The notes beneath the pieces were generated by a model. It was not told the DNA's origin. It made no database searches and saw nothing but the letters and a program-made list of their open reading frames with translations. Positions 35,279 to 44,609 of a stretch of 64,000 bases of DNA are shown here, piece after piece; the first letter of the stretch is position 1; the number at the start of each line of letters is the position of its first letter. The translations under genes were made by a program, and so were the position numbers. Source of the stretch: Elioraea thermophila (ex Habib et al. 2022) (GTDB lineage Bacteria; Pseudomonadota; Alphaproteobacteria; Acetobacterales; Acetobacteraceae); assembly GCF_003336755.1 (NCBI RefSeq), contig NZ_QMDI01000002.1, forward strand, positions 930,001 to 994,000, in the 5' to 3' direction.

Positions 35279-35905
35279 GTAGGGCCTCTGAGCGCAAAGC
35301 GACCGGCGCGCACGATGAATAGTGCGTTTCCGGTCCGACTCGACGGCGCTTTTCCTCTCTGGCCCAACGAGCCGGGTCGTCGCCTCGAAACCGGCGTCTG
35401 CGCACCTGTGCCGCCAGCCCCCTGATTGAAGTCTCAGAGGAGCGGCTGTCGGTACCAGCTTGATGGTTCTCTGAGCGCCAGGCGAGAAGTGCTCGACCAT
35501 AAAGACCAGCAAGTGAATTTTTTGCGGATGATGAACGCTCTTTTGTTGATGGCGGGTCTTCAACAGACAGCATACGGGACGAAAATCCGCGCAGCAACCA
35601 TAGGTTGCAGTCGGTTACGATCGCGGCAGCAAACCAGTTGGGACTCGACCCAATGTGGTCTGGCCGTAGGAGGAAGACGAAAGGGTCGGAGTGAATTCGC
35701 ACGTTGTAGACGGGAGGTCATGTTGTCTGGCTGTCACGCTTTCTCCGAGGATCAAGCGCTGCAGGCGTGCCTTTCTGACCCACGAGGCACAACCGAAAGC
35801 AACACGTCCGCCTCGACCTTCCCAGGCAAAGACGAGGAGGGACCACTGCTCACGCGGTCTGCCTCAGCAAGCGCCTTGGAGCAAACGTATATTCAGGCCA
35901 ATATT
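35279..35905. other. A+T-richer islet sequence upstream of the RadC-like gene
   Basis: About 630 bp whose composition clearly differs from the flanks (for example GTGAATTTTTTGCGG near 35514). The frame of the following gene stays open back to 35426, but the added residues are Cys/Ser/Arg-rich and unlike known RadC N-termini, so I do not annotate them. The octamer CTCTGAGC occurs at 35286, 35469 and 36670, around the islet edges; this is too short to prove insertion. Confidence 0.4.
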
Positions 35906-36631
35906 ATGAATAGCGGATCAAAGGTTCCTGACAGAAAGAAAACGAAAAAGCTTGAAATTCCGCTCTGCCAGCGCTCGATGTGTCATGTTTTGCGGTTTCT
36001 TGAAGCGAACCCATCCCATATCGACGATCGGGACTTCCTTTCGTTTTTCCTGTCCTTCTTCATACCCAAACGCCGCGCTCGGCTGGCTGCGTCACTCCTG
36101 CTCGAGCGCTACGGCAGCGTTGCCGCCGTTCTCGCAGCACCAGCAGAGGAAATGTTGTGTGTCGCCCCTGTCGATATCAAAGCGGTTACGGCTCTGAAGG
36201 CTGCACGGGCCGCAACCTGCCGTGTCTTCCTGGATCCTTGGCGAGAACGACCTGTCCTTGGCAACTGGGACTTGGTCGTGAGCTACCTCCGTGCCAGCTT
36301 CGCTGGAGAACAGGTCGAACAACTCCGCGTTCTCTGTCTCGACGCACGCAATCAACTCATTGCGGATGTGGTGCAGGCACGTGGTTCACCGAACTTTGTC
36401 GCAGCAGAGCCACAGGATATTCTCCGGACCGCTCTGGAGCGCCGCGCTTCCGCTTTTATCCTGGTCCACAATCATCCTTCCGGCAATCCAATGCCGAGCC
36501 TGGACGATGTTCAACTGACCCGCATCGTGGAAAGGGGGGCTAGCGCGCTCGGGCTGAGCCTCCATGACCACGTTATTGTAGCTGGGCAAGACTGGATCAG
36601 CCTGAAACGCTTGGGCCTGCTCAGAGGTTGA
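35906..36631 (+). CDS. radC: RadC-family JAB/MPN-domain protein
   Basis: 241 residues from the ATG at 35906. The N-terminal helix-hairpin part (DFLSFFLSFFIPKRRARLAASLLLERYGSVAAVLAAP) leads to the JAMM metal motif VHNHPSGNPMPSLDDVQLT (HxH...SxxD), as in RadC proteins. RadC's biochemical role is unsettled, and many copies travel with mobile DNA. Codon use is much less GC-biased than the neighbours and the gene stands alone between purK and a convergent dehydrogenase gene, suggesting acquisition by transfer. The first 40 residues are lysine-rich and poorly conserved, so the start is uncertain. Confidence 0.8.
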   Translation: MNSGSKVPDRKKTKKLEIPLCQRSMCHVLRFLEANPSHIDDRDFLSFFLSFFIPKRRARLAASLLLERYGSVAAVLAAPAEEMLCVAPVDIKAVTALKAARAATCRVFLDPWRERPVLGNWDLVVSYLRASFAGEQVEQLRVLCLDARNQLIADVVQARGSPNFVAAEPQDILRTALERRASAFILVHNHPSGNPMPSLDDVQLTRIVERGASALGLSLHDHVIVAGQDWISLKRLGLLRG

Positions 36632-36703
36632 CGACTTTCGTGATCTCCCTTCTCCCGGGGAACGGCAGTCTCTGAGCCGGCCGCGCCAGCTTGCTCGAGC
36701 GGT

Positions 36704-37690
36704 TCAAGCCGCGTGGCGCAGCGCGCGCGTCTCCTCGAGGTCGTCGGTCAGGAAGACCGCGATCGTCTGCGCGATCGTCTCCGCCTCCCGGAAGCCCAAG
36801 GCCCGGGCGCGGGTGGCGTCGAAGCGCGCGGGCCAGGCGCCGACGATGGCGGCGACCTCGGGGTCCGCCACCCGCCGCACCCGCCCTCTCGCCTCCGCCC
36901 CGCCCGCGCGCTCGAGGGCGTCCAGCATCTCGCCCACCGTCACGGTGAGCCCGGGCGGATTGATCCCGCGATCGAGCCCCAAGGCCGCGCCGTTCATCGA
37001 CGCGGCGTGCAGCAGCCAATCCACCGCCGCGCGGGGAGACGCGATCCAGAGCGCGAAATCCTCCGCGACCGGAAGCAGCGCCTCCTCGCCGATGAGCGGT
37101 TCGCGCAGGATGGAGGAAGCGAAGGAGGAGGCCGCCCGGTTCGGCCGGCCGGGTCGGATGACGATGGTCGGCAGCCGCAGCGAGACGCCATCGACGAAGC
37201 CCCGGCGCGTCCAGTCGTGGACGAGGAGTTCGCCGGCGGCCTTCTGCGCACCGTAGGAATTGGCCGGGACGGGGCGGGTGTCGTCACGAATGAGGGCGCC
37301 CTGCCCGCCGGAGAAGGTGGCGACCGAAGAGGTGAAGACGAAGCGCGGAGCCTCGGCGCGCTCGCGGCAGGCCTCGAGGAGGGCGCGAGTGCCGTCGAGA
37401 TTGACCCGCCAGCCCAAGGCGAAATCGGCCTCAGCCGCTGCCGAGACGACGGCGGCGAGATGAACGACGAGCCCGGTGTCGGGGCGGATCAAGCGCGCGC
37501 AGGCGCAAGCCTCCGCGATGTCGGCCGCCAGGGTCTCGACCGCGAACGCGGCCGGCGGGACGGGTGGCGCGGCGAGATCGGCGAGCGTCATCGCCGTCAC
37601 CCTGTGGGCCCCCACCCGACCCTCCTCCGCGATCCGTCTCGCGAGCTTGCGGCCGAGGAAGCCGCCCGCTCCGGTGATGACGACGTGCAT
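36704..37690 (-). CDS. NAD-dependent epimerase/dehydratase, D-erythronate dehydrogenase-like
   Basis: 328 residues. The Rossmann start MHVVITGAGGFLGRKLARRI, VVHLAAVVSAAAEADF, FTSSVATFSG and the catalytic SYGAQKAAGELL (YxxxK) define an extended short-chain dehydrogenase. DADF-like VSAAAEADFALGWRVNLDGTR and SLRLPTIVIRPGRPNRAASSFAS match the DenD (D-erythronate 2-dehydrogenase) branch, my best but unproven assignment. It is third in a minus-strand run after the double-AAA ATPase and the WYL regulator, 74 nt from the latter. Confidence 0.82.
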   Translation of the reverse strand: MHVVITGAGGFLGRKLARRIAEEGRVGAHRVTAMTLADLAAPPVPPAAFAVETLAADIAEACACARLIRPDTGLVVHLAAVVSAAAEADFALGWRVNLDGTRALLEACRERAEAPRFVFTSSVATFSGGQGALIRDDTRPVPANSYGAQKAAGELLVHDWTRRGFVDGVSLRLPTIVIRPGRPNRAASSFASSILREPLIGEEALLPVAEDFALWIASPRAAVDWLLHAASMNGAALGLDRGINPPGLTVTVGEMLDALERAGGAEARGRVRRVADPEVAAIVGAWPARFDATRARALGFREAETIAQTIAVFLTDDLEETRALRHAA

Positions 37691-37764
37691 CGCCCGCTTC
37701 CCTCCCTGCGTCCCCGGCGCCCGCTCTCTCGCCCGCCCGGCCGCCCCGGGCAAGAGGTGGGGCG

Positions 37765-38781
37765 TCAGGCGCAGAGACGCTCTGCCGCGAGGGCTCCGCC
37801 GTGGTGTTCGAGCGCCTCGAGCAGCAGGTCGACAAGCCGCTCCTTCAGGCTCGGCGGCTCGAGGATCTCGACCGAGGAGCCCCAGGTGAAGAGGTGCCAG
37901 GCCATCTCGGTGAGGCCCCCGGCACGGAAGCGCACGACGAGCCGCCCCTCGCCGTCCCGCTCCGCCTGCTGGGTGGGGTGGAAGCGCCACTGCGACGCCT
38001 CCTCCGCCGTCTCGGCATCGAAGCGGAGCACGACATCCAGCGGCTCTTCCTGCCAGGTGCCGAAGGCTCGGGCGGCGAAGGCGGCGAGGTCGAAATCGGC
38101 CCGGCGCACGAATGGCGTATTGCCGACCTCGAGGGTGCCGATGCGATCGAGCCGGTAGAGCTTGGGTTCGCTCCAGCAGGCCTGCGGGGCGGCGACCAGC
38201 AGAGGCCGGCTGCCGTAGAGGATGCCGTAGGGGTGGACGGTGGTGGTGTAGGGGACGCCCGAACGGCGGCTGCGGTATTCCATCGTCACCGGCAGGGCAC
38301 CGAGGATGGCGCGGCGCAGCTTGGTGAGGAGACCGGGCGGCAAAACCGGGCGCGGGCCGGGTCGCAAGGCGGAGCCCTCGGCCTCCATCAGCAGCTCGAG
38401 GTCGGGCTCGATCCGGCGCAGGTGGTCGGGCCGGGTGATGGCGCGCAGCTTCTGCGCGGCTGACGCGACGAGGTCGGCGCGCTCGCGCAAGCCCCGGCGG
38501 GCGAGTTCGGCCGCCGCCGTGTCGAGCTCGGCGAGTTCCTCGGCCGAGACCGCAACGAGCCCGCCCAGCGTACCGGGAGGGAGCCGCCAGCGCCGCACGC
38601 GGTCGCCGTTGTCGCAGCGTTCGAACTGCGGAAACACCCGCGCCACCGCATCGCGCATCCGTTCCGCCGTGCGCCGGGCGACACCGAACTCGCTTTGGAT
38701 GTCGGCGAGCGAGAGGCCCTCGCGCGTGCCCTGGAAGGCCAAGGCGAGGCGCAGGATCTGCTCCAGTTTCAGGTAGTGCAT
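37765..38781 (-). CDS. WYL-domain transcriptional regulator
   Basis: 338 residues from the ATG at 38781. The N-terminal winged helix (SLADIQSEFGVARRTAERMRDAV) is followed by a linker and a WYL domain (LPVTMEYRSRRSGVPYTTTVHPYGILYGSRPLLVAAPQ...KLYRLDRIGTLEV). A C-terminal WCX part follows (DVVLRFDAETAEEASQWRFHPTQ, WGSSVEILEP). Such proteins bind DNA and sense nucleic-acid or nucleotide ligands, often controlling defence or DNA-repair genes. It lies 82 nt downstream of the double-AAA ATPase gene, so both are probably co-transcribed. Confidence 0.9.
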   Translation of the reverse strand: MHYLKLEQILRLALAFQGTREGLSLADIQSEFGVARRTAERMRDAVARVFPQFERCDNGDRVRRWRLPPGTLGGLVAVSAEELAELDTAAAELARRGLRERADLVASAAQKLRAITRPDHLRRIEPDLELLMEAEGSALRPGPRPVLPPGLLTKLRRAILGALPVTMEYRSRRSGVPYTTTVHPYGILYGSRPLLVAAPQACWSEPKLYRLDRIGTLEVGNTPFVRRADFDLAAFAARAFGTWQEEPLDVVLRFDAETAEEASQWRFHPTQQAERDGEGRLVVRFRAGGLTEMAWHLFTWGSSVEILEPPSLKERLVDLLLEALEHHGGALAAERLCA

Positions 38782-38863
38782 CGAGGCGTTCCCGGGCACA
38801 CGGTGGCAACGATCTTGCGCGACAGGTCGGCAAGGGTCGCGTGAAACCGTCGTCAAACCGTCA

Positions 38864-40930
38864 TCACGAGGGGCGAAATCCAATCGGCGCGGTAGCACCC
38901 GGTCGAGCCGATGCTTCCTCCTCGAGAAGGCGCAGCAAGGCCTGCGCGTCGCGCGCGATGCCGAACAGCGACGCCTTGCGCGCGGCGAGTGCGAAATCGG
39001 CCGGAACGAGCGGCGGCAGCCGCGCGAGATCGGGCGGAGGGACGAGGCCGAATCGGGCGCGGAAGGCGGCCTCGGCCTGAGCGGGCGAGAGGGGCGCGAA
39101 GCGGATCTTGACCAGGAACCGCCGCAAGCCGGCGGGATCCAGCCGTTCAGGCAAGTTCGTCGTGCAGGCGAAGGGCAGCGGATGCCGCTCCATCCAGGTG
39201 AGAAGCTCGTTCACCTGGGTCACCTCCCAGGCGTGCGCGGCAGAGCGGCGATCGGCCAGCAGGCCGTCCGCCTCGTCGAGGATGAGGAAGCGGTTCTCTT
39301 CCTCCGCCTGACGGAAGGCCGTGGCGATCGCTTGCTCGCTGCCGCCCACCCAGCGCGAGAGGAGGTCGGAGGCGCGTTTGACGAGCGGGGTCAGCCCCAT
39401 CCGTTCGGCGAGCGCACGGGCGAAGGCGCTCTTGCCGGTGCCGGGGGGGCCCGAGAGGAGAAGCGACACGGCGCGCGGCGCCTCCGCCGCGGCGAGCCGG
39501 TCCATCAGCGCGGCGAGGTCGCAATCGGCGTTGGCGAGAGCAGGGTCGAAGCCAACGTCGGCGTCTTGCTCCGCCATCGGCAGCCGTCCGCCGCCCATCG
39601 CCTTGGCCACCGCCAGCACGCCGCGACGGACGGCCGCCGCACCGCCGCCGGTGAGGGCGGCCGCCGAGACGGCCGCGGCGGCGACCGACGGCGGGGCCGC
39701 CACCTCGCGGGCAAGCGCGGCCACCTCGTCCTCCGCCATCGCGACCCCGTGGCGGGAGAGCTCGCGCTCCCACAGCCGCACGCGCACGGGCAGGTCGGGC
39801 ACGCGCAGTTCGATAGCGAAGGTCATGCGGCGGATCACGGCGGGGCCCAGCGGGTCGAGCGCGTTCGTCGTCCAGATCACCGGCACCGGCGTGGTCTCCA
39901 GCAACCGCAGCACGTGCGCGCGCGAGCCCCGCTCGGCCGCCGCACCGAACAGGCCACGGTCGAACAGGTCCTCCGCCTCGTCGAACAAAAGGAGCGCGGG
40001 CGAGCCGCCGGCGAGAAGCCTCTGGGCGAGGCGGAGTTCGGCGAGCCGTTCCGACCGTCCAGGCTCGTGCCCGTCCGCCCCCGTCTCGCCCACTGCATAC
40101 AACGGTGTGCCGACCGCGGCGGCGAGGGTCTTGGCGAACTCGGTCTTGCCCGTCCCCGGCGGGCCGTAGAGCAGCAGGTGAACCCCCGCCCGGCGAGCGC
40201 GCAGCGCACCCGCCAGCACCTCCGCCGCGTGCGTCGCCGCCTCGCCGAGATGGGCGAAGTCCTCCATCGCGAGGGTGGCGGCGAGCGGGCGGCCGAGCAG
40301 CGCCTCGCCCGCCCCGTCCGCGCCGGCCGGGATGGAGAGGGCATCGGCCAGATGGCGCCGCAGTCGCTCGAGCAGGATCAGCTCGCCATCGGCATCGACG
40401 GTCAGCAGCCCCGCCGTGCGCAGGGTCCCCGCTGGCGACAGCCTCTGTTCGACCACCGCCTCGGGAATGCCCGTCAGCAACGAGATCAAGGCGGGGTCGG
40501 CGGAGAGCCGCATCGCGCCCCCCATGGCGTCGGAGACCATGTCCCACAGCCGCTCCACCGGGCGGTGCAGGCGGTAGCGGGCGGCAAGACCGAGGATCTC
40601 CGCTTCCGCCTCGTCGAGCCCGACCGCGCGCGCCACCGCCGCGAGCCGCAGCGCGATCGCCGACCGCCCGCCGCGGGCCCGCCGCGTGCGCGCTTCGATC
40701 CGCCTCAGGATGGCCGCCCATTCGGCGGCGTCGGGCGGCGATTTCGCGTCCGTGAAGAGCTCGCCCTGCTCGCCCCGCTCGAGCCGTGCCCCGCGCGGGG
40801 CGAGCCCGAGCGCGTCCTGGAACCGGGCGAGCCAGGCGGCAATCGCGCCGGCGCGGCGGGAGCGGCGGGGAATGCGGGCGAGCGCGGTGCGCGCGTAGCC
40901 CAATGCGACGATCTGCTCGGCCTGGTCCAT
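38864..40930 (-). CDS. Double AAA+ ATPase
   Basis: 688 residues from the ATG at 40930. A helical N-terminal region of about 230 residues precedes two AAA+ modules. The first has LLYGPPGTGKTEFAKTLAAA near 254, ALLLFDEAEDLFDRG and IWTTNALDPLGPAVIRRMTF. The second has LLSGPPGTGKSAFARALAER near 493, FLILDEADGLLADRR and ACTTNLPERLDPAGLRRF. Both Walker A and B sets look intact. The closest class is the stand-alone double-AAA ATPases of unknown substrate; no protease or nuclease domain is attached. Its neighbour is a WYL regulator. Confidence 0.85.
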   Translation of the reverse strand: MDQAEQIVALGYARTALARIPRRSRRAGAIAAWLARFQDALGLAPRGARLERGEQGELFTDAKSPPDAAEWAAILRRIEARTRRARGGRSAIALRLAAVARAVGLDEAEAEILGLAARYRLHRPVERLWDMVSDAMGGAMRLSADPALISLLTGIPEAVVEQRLSPAGTLRTAGLLTVDADGELILLERLRRHLADALSIPAGADGAGEALLGRPLAATLAMEDFAHLGEAATHAAEVLAGALRARRAGVHLLLYGPPGTGKTEFAKTLAAAVGTPLYAVGETGADGHEPGRSERLAELRLAQRLLAGGSPALLLFDEAEDLFDRGLFGAAAERGSRAHVLRLLETTPVPVIWTTNALDPLGPAVIRRMTFAIELRVPDLPVRVRLWERELSRHGVAMAEDEVAALAREVAAPPSVAAAAVSAAALTGGGAAAVRRGVLAVAKAMGGGRLPMAEQDADVGFDPALANADCDLAALMDRLAAAEAPRAVSLLLSGPPGTGKSAFARALAERMGLTPLVKRASDLLSRWVGGSEQAIATAFRQAEEENRFLILDEADGLLADRRSAAHAWEVTQVNELLTWMERHPLPFACTTNLPERLDPAGLRRFLVKIRFAPLSPAQAEAAFRARFGLVPPPDLARLPPLVPADFALAARKASLFGIARDAQALLRLLEEEASARPGATAPIGFRPS

Positions 40931-41052
40931 CGGTTCCCTCTCCGTTCGCCGTTCGCGCGCGACCGTAGGAGGGTGACGCGTCAGGATCGGACGTATCTGG
41001 GAGGCTGGGCCTTGGCCGACGCGAACCCGCTCGGGCACTCTCCGCCCACCCC

Positions 41053-42219
41053 ATGGCGCTGCGTTTCCTGCACACCGCCGACCTGCAGATCGGCCGGGCC
41101 TTCGGCTTCGCCCCGCCCGACCGCGCCGCCTTGCTCGCCGAAGCCCGCTTCGAGGCGCTCGATCGGCTGGCCGCCAAGGCGCGCGCGCACGGCGCACCGC
41201 GGGTGCTGATCGCGGGTGACACCTTCGACAGCGCCCGGCCGTCCGAACGGACCATCGCCCAGGTGAAGGAGCGGCTCGCGCGCGCCGCCGACCTCACTTG
41301 GCACATCCTGCCCGGCAACCACGACCCGCATCGTGCGGGCGGCGTGTGGGAGCGCTTCGCCCGCGACGGGCTGCCGCCCAACGTGCGCCTCCATCTCGAT
41401 CCGGCTCGGGTCGCCCTGGACACCGCGCCGGGGGAGCCGGCGGCGTGGCTCCTGCCGGCCCCGCTCACGGCGCGCCGCACGGCGGACGACCCGACGGCCT
41501 GGATGGATCACGCCCCCACACCTGAGGGCGCGCTCCGCCTCGGCCTCGCGCACGGCTCGGTCGCGGGCTTCGCAGCCGAAGATGAGGCCACGCCGAACCG
41601 GATCGCCCCCGATCGCGCCCGCCGCGCCGGCCTCGCCTTCCTCGCGCTCGGTGACTGGCACGGGCGGAAGCGGATCGACGATCGCACCTGGTACGCCGGC
41701 ACGCCGGAGCCCGATCGCTTCCGTCTCGACCCGGAGGGGGACGGCACGCTCTGCGTCGGCGGCCAGGCGCTGATCGTCGCGATCGAGGGGCCGGGCGCTC
41801 CCCCGCGGGTCACACCGGTCGACACGGCCCGCTTCGTCTGGCGGCGCTGCGCAGCCACCCTCTCCTCCGCCGATCAGGTCGCTGCCCTCGCCGACCGCCT
41901 CGAGGGGCTGCCCGGAGCCGCCGACACCCTGTTGCGGCTCGAGCTCTCGGGCGCGCTCACGCTCTCGGACCATGAGAGGCTGCGCGAGCGGATCATCCGA
42001 GGCCTCGGCCCGCGGCTCGCCTGGCTCGATTGCGACGATGGCAACCTCATCGTGCGGCCCGAGGACGACGAGCTCGGCCTGATCGACCTCGAGGGCGTGG
42101 TGCGGCGGGCGGCCGACCGGCTCGCCTCGATCGCGCGCAACCCTGCGGATCCCCAGAGCGAGACCGCGCGCGCGGCGCTCACCGCGCTGTGGCGGCTGCG
42201 CGCGCACGCGCGGCCATGA
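41053..42219 (+). CDS. SbcD/YhaO-like DNA repair exonuclease subunit
   Basis: 388 residues. Metallophosphoesterase motifs are in order: FLHTADLQIGRAF, VLIAGDTFDSARPSE, LPGNHDPHRAGG, LGLAHGSVAGF and LALGDWHGRKR. This is the Mre11/SbcD type, in the YhaO-like branch that pairs with YhaN-like ATPases. It probably works with the next gene's product on DNA ends. The stop overlaps the ATPase start (ATGA). It is divergent from the double-AAA ATPase gene, with about 120 bp between them. Confidence 0.9.
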   Translation: MALRFLHTADLQIGRAFGFAPPDRAALLAEARFEALDRLAAKARAHGAPRVLIAGDTFDSARPSERTIAQVKERLARAADLTWHILPGNHDPHRAGGVWERFARDGLPPNVRLHLDPARVALDTAPGEPAAWLLPAPLTARRTADDPTAWMDHAPTPEGALRLGLAHGSVAGFAAEDEATPNRIAPDRARRAGLAFLALGDWHGRKRIDDRTWYAGTPEPDRFRLDPEGDGTLCVGGQALIVAIEGPGAPPRVTPVDTARFVWRRCAATLSSADQVAALADRLEGLPGAADTLLRLELSGALTLSDHERLRERIIRGLGPRLAWLDCDDGNLIVRPEDDELGLIDLEGVVRRAADRLASIARNPADPQSETARAALTALWRLRAHARP

Positions 42220-44609
42220 CACTGCGGCTCGCCGAGGTGGAGCTCGAGGACGTGCGGCGCTTCTCTGGGCGCTGGCGGGTCGGGCCGTTCGCGCCGGGGC
42301 TCAACCTGCTCGCCGCCCCGAACGAAGCCGGCAAGAGCACGCTGCTGGAGGCGATCCGCTCGGCCATCCTGCTGCCGCATCGCGCGCAGGGCGAGGAGGC
42401 CCGGCGTCTGAGGCCTCTCGCGGGCGGCATTCCGACCGTCACCCTTGTTCTCGCCGACGGCGCCGGGCTCTGGCGCATCCGCAAGCGGTTCGCGGGAACG
42501 GCGGGGCGGGCCGAGGTGGTGGCCCCCGACGGCAGGAGCTGGGCCGGGGACGAGGCGGAGGAAGAGATCCGCCGCCTGTTCGGCCTGCCGCCCCCCGCCG
42601 CTGGGCGAGGGCCGCCGGCGCGTGGCGTGTGGGGTGCCCTGTGGGTCGAGCAGGGGGCCTCTCTCGTCCAACCGGCGCTCGATCGGGCCGCCCAGGACAC
42701 GCTGCGCGGCGTGCTGGAGGCCGAGATCGACACCGTCACCGGCGTGCGCGGAGCGGCCCGGCTGCGCGCCGCGATCGCGCGGGAGCTGCTCGCGTTCCAG
42801 ACGCCAGCCGGGCGCAGCTCGGCCGGCCGCCTGCGCGAGGTGGAGGATCGGCTCGCTGCGCTCGCCGAGGAGGAGCGCGATCTCCGCGCACGGCGGGATC
42901 GCGCCGAGAAGGCCCTGGCACGTCTCGCCGAGCTGAGGGCGCGACGCAGCGCCCGTCTTGCCGAGAGGCCCGACATGCAGGCGGAAGAGGCCGTCGCGCA
43001 GGCGCAAGCCGGACTGGACGCCCTTCGCCGCGCCGCCGATCGCCGCGGGTCGCTCGAACGCGAGGCCGCAGACGCCGCCCGGCTGCGCGATGCGGCCGCG
43101 CAAGCCTGGGCCCGCCGCGAGCACGATATCGCCCGCGCCGAAGCGGCCGCTCGCCAAGCCGAGCGTCTCGCGGGAAACGCGCGCGATGCCGCAGCGGCGG
43201 CCGAGGTGGCGACCAACCGACGCCTCGCCCTGGACGCAGCATGGACGGCGGTGGAGGCCCGCGAGGCGAGCCGCCAGGCCGAGGCCTTGGCCGAGGGGAT
43301 GCGGCGGCTGCGCGCGGCCGAGGCGGCCGCAGCGGCGGCGCCGCCTGCAGGGGCGGCATCCTCGACCCTGGCCACCGCGAGCATCCTCGCCGTGATCGCG
43401 GCCCTCTTGGCCATCCTGGCCGCGCTGGCCCAGGTGCCGCCCCAGGCGGGCTGGTTCGGCGCCGCTCTCGCGCTCCTCGCTGCCGCGGCGCTGGGTCTCC
43501 GCGCCATCCTCCGCGCCCGCGCCGCCGCCCGCGCGGCCGAGGAGGCGAGGCGACGGCTTGGTGACGCGAAAGCCGCTCTCGCCCTCCTCGCACCGGGCGA
43601 AGCTCCGGAACAGGCCCTCGCCGCCGCCCTCGCCCGCGCGGAGGAGGCCCGAAACCGCGCGGCGGAACTGCGGGCCGAGGCCGCCGCGCGCGGCCTTGCC
43701 ATCCCGAATGAAGTCTCGCCTGCAGAGCGCGACCGCGCCCGCGCGCAGGCCGAGGAGATGGAACGGGCGGCTCTTCGCGCTCGCGCGGAAGCCGATCAAG
43801 CGGAAAAGGCAGCGGCCGAGGCAACCCGGAACTTGGCCGAGGAGCGCGCCCGAGACGCCGATGAGGCCCTGCGCCAGCGCTTGCAGCGGGCGGAGGAGGA
43901 TCTCCTGCGCGCGGCACGGGAACGCGACGCCAACCCGGCTCCCACGGCCGAAGAAGTCGCCGCGGCCGAAGCCGAGCTCCATCGGTGCGAGGCCGACCGC
44001 AAGCGGATCGCCGACGAGGAACGCCGCCTTGCCGTCGACCTGGCAGCGGCCGAAACGGAGATCCGCACCCTGGAGGCGGAGGGGCTCGATGATCGCCTCG
44101 CCGCTCTCGCCGAGGAGTGCGAACAGCTGGAGCGGGAGCGGCGGGCACTCGAACGCGAGCGCGATGGCCTCAGGCTCCTCGACCGCATCCTCGCCGAGGA
44201 GGAGGAGCGGGCGAAGGCCGAGTGGGTGGCCCCCGTCGCGCGCGCCGTCGGCCCCTGGCTCGCCAAAGTGCTCGGCGCCGAGGCGGTCGAGATCGACCAG
44301 GGGCTCGGCGTCGTCACCATCCGCCGCAGCGGCCGCGCCGAACGGGTCGAGATCCTCTCAGCCGGCACCCAGGAGCAGATCGCGGTGCTCGTCCGCCTTG
44401 CCTTCGCCGATCTCCTCGAGCGGCAGGGCAAGCCCGCGCCGGTGATCCTCGACGACGCGCTCGTCTTCTCCGACGATGCGCGCATCGCGCGGATGTTCGA
44501 CGTGCTGACGGAGGCGGCGAAGACCCTGCAGATCATCCTCCTCACCTGCCGGGAGGACCTGTTCCGCCGGCTTCCCGCCCACGCCCTCGCCTTCGAGCGC
44601 CTGTCGTGA
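42216..44609 (+). CDS. YhaN-like SMC/Rad50-type ATPase with a membrane hairpin
   Basis: 797 residues. The N-terminal half-nucleotide-binding domain has GLNLLAAPNEAGKSTLLEAIRS (Walker A). A long coiled coil rich in Ala/Glu/Arg follows, and the C-terminal half has LSAGTQEQIAVLVRLAFADLL (signature) and PVILDDALVFSDDARI (Walker B). At about 385-435 the coiled coil is broken by two hydrophobic segments (ASILAVIAALLAILAALA and AGWFGAALALLAAAALGL), so the hinge region would sit in the membrane, as in B. subtilis YhaN. It is predicted to power the SbcD-like nuclease at the membrane. It overlaps both neighbours by 4 nt. Confidence 0.88.
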   Translation: MTLRLAEVELEDVRRFSGRWRVGPFAPGLNLLAAPNEAGKSTLLEAIRSAILLPHRAQGEEARRLRPLAGGIPTVTLVLADGAGLWRIRKRFAGTAGRAEVVAPDGRSWAGDEAEEEIRRLFGLPPPAAGRGPPARGVWGALWVEQGASLVQPALDRAAQDTLRGVLEAEIDTVTGVRGAARLRAAIARELLAFQTPAGRSSAGRLREVEDRLAALAEEERDLRARRDRAEKALARLAELRARRSARLAERPDMQAEEAVAQAQAGLDALRRAADRRGSLEREAADAARLRDAAAQAWARREHDIARAEAAARQAERLAGNARDAAAAAEVATNRRLALDAAWTAVEAREASRQAEALAEGMRRLRAAEAAAAAAPPAGAASSTLATASILAVIAALLAILAALAQVPPQAGWFGAALALLAAAALGLRAILRARAAARAAEEARRRLGDAKAALALLAPGEAPEQALAAALARAEEARNRAAELRAEAAARGLAIPNEVSPAERDRARAQAEEMERAALRARAEADQAEKAAAEATRNLAEERARDADEALRQRLQRAEEDLLRAARERDANPAPTAEEVAAAEAELHRCEADRKRIADEERRLAVDLAAAETEIRTLEAEGLDDRLAALAEECEQLERERRALERERDGLRLLDRILAEEEERAKAEWVAPVARAVGPWLAKVLGAEAVEIDQGLGVVTIRRSGRAERVEILSAGTQEQIAVLVRLAFADLLERQGKPAPVILDDALVFSDDARIARMFDVLTEAAKTLQIILLTCREDLFRRLPAHALAFERLS

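Noticed and set aside
35426-35905. N-terminal extension of the RadC-like protein to 401 residues
   Set aside because: The added 160 residues are Cys/Ser/Arg-rich, unlike RadC N-termini, and no ribosome site precedes the distal start.
35279-36640. Prophage or insertion sequence around the RadC-like gene
   Set aside because: No transposase, integrase, terminal inverted repeats or duplicated tRNA end is visible; the repeated octamer is too short to be evidence.
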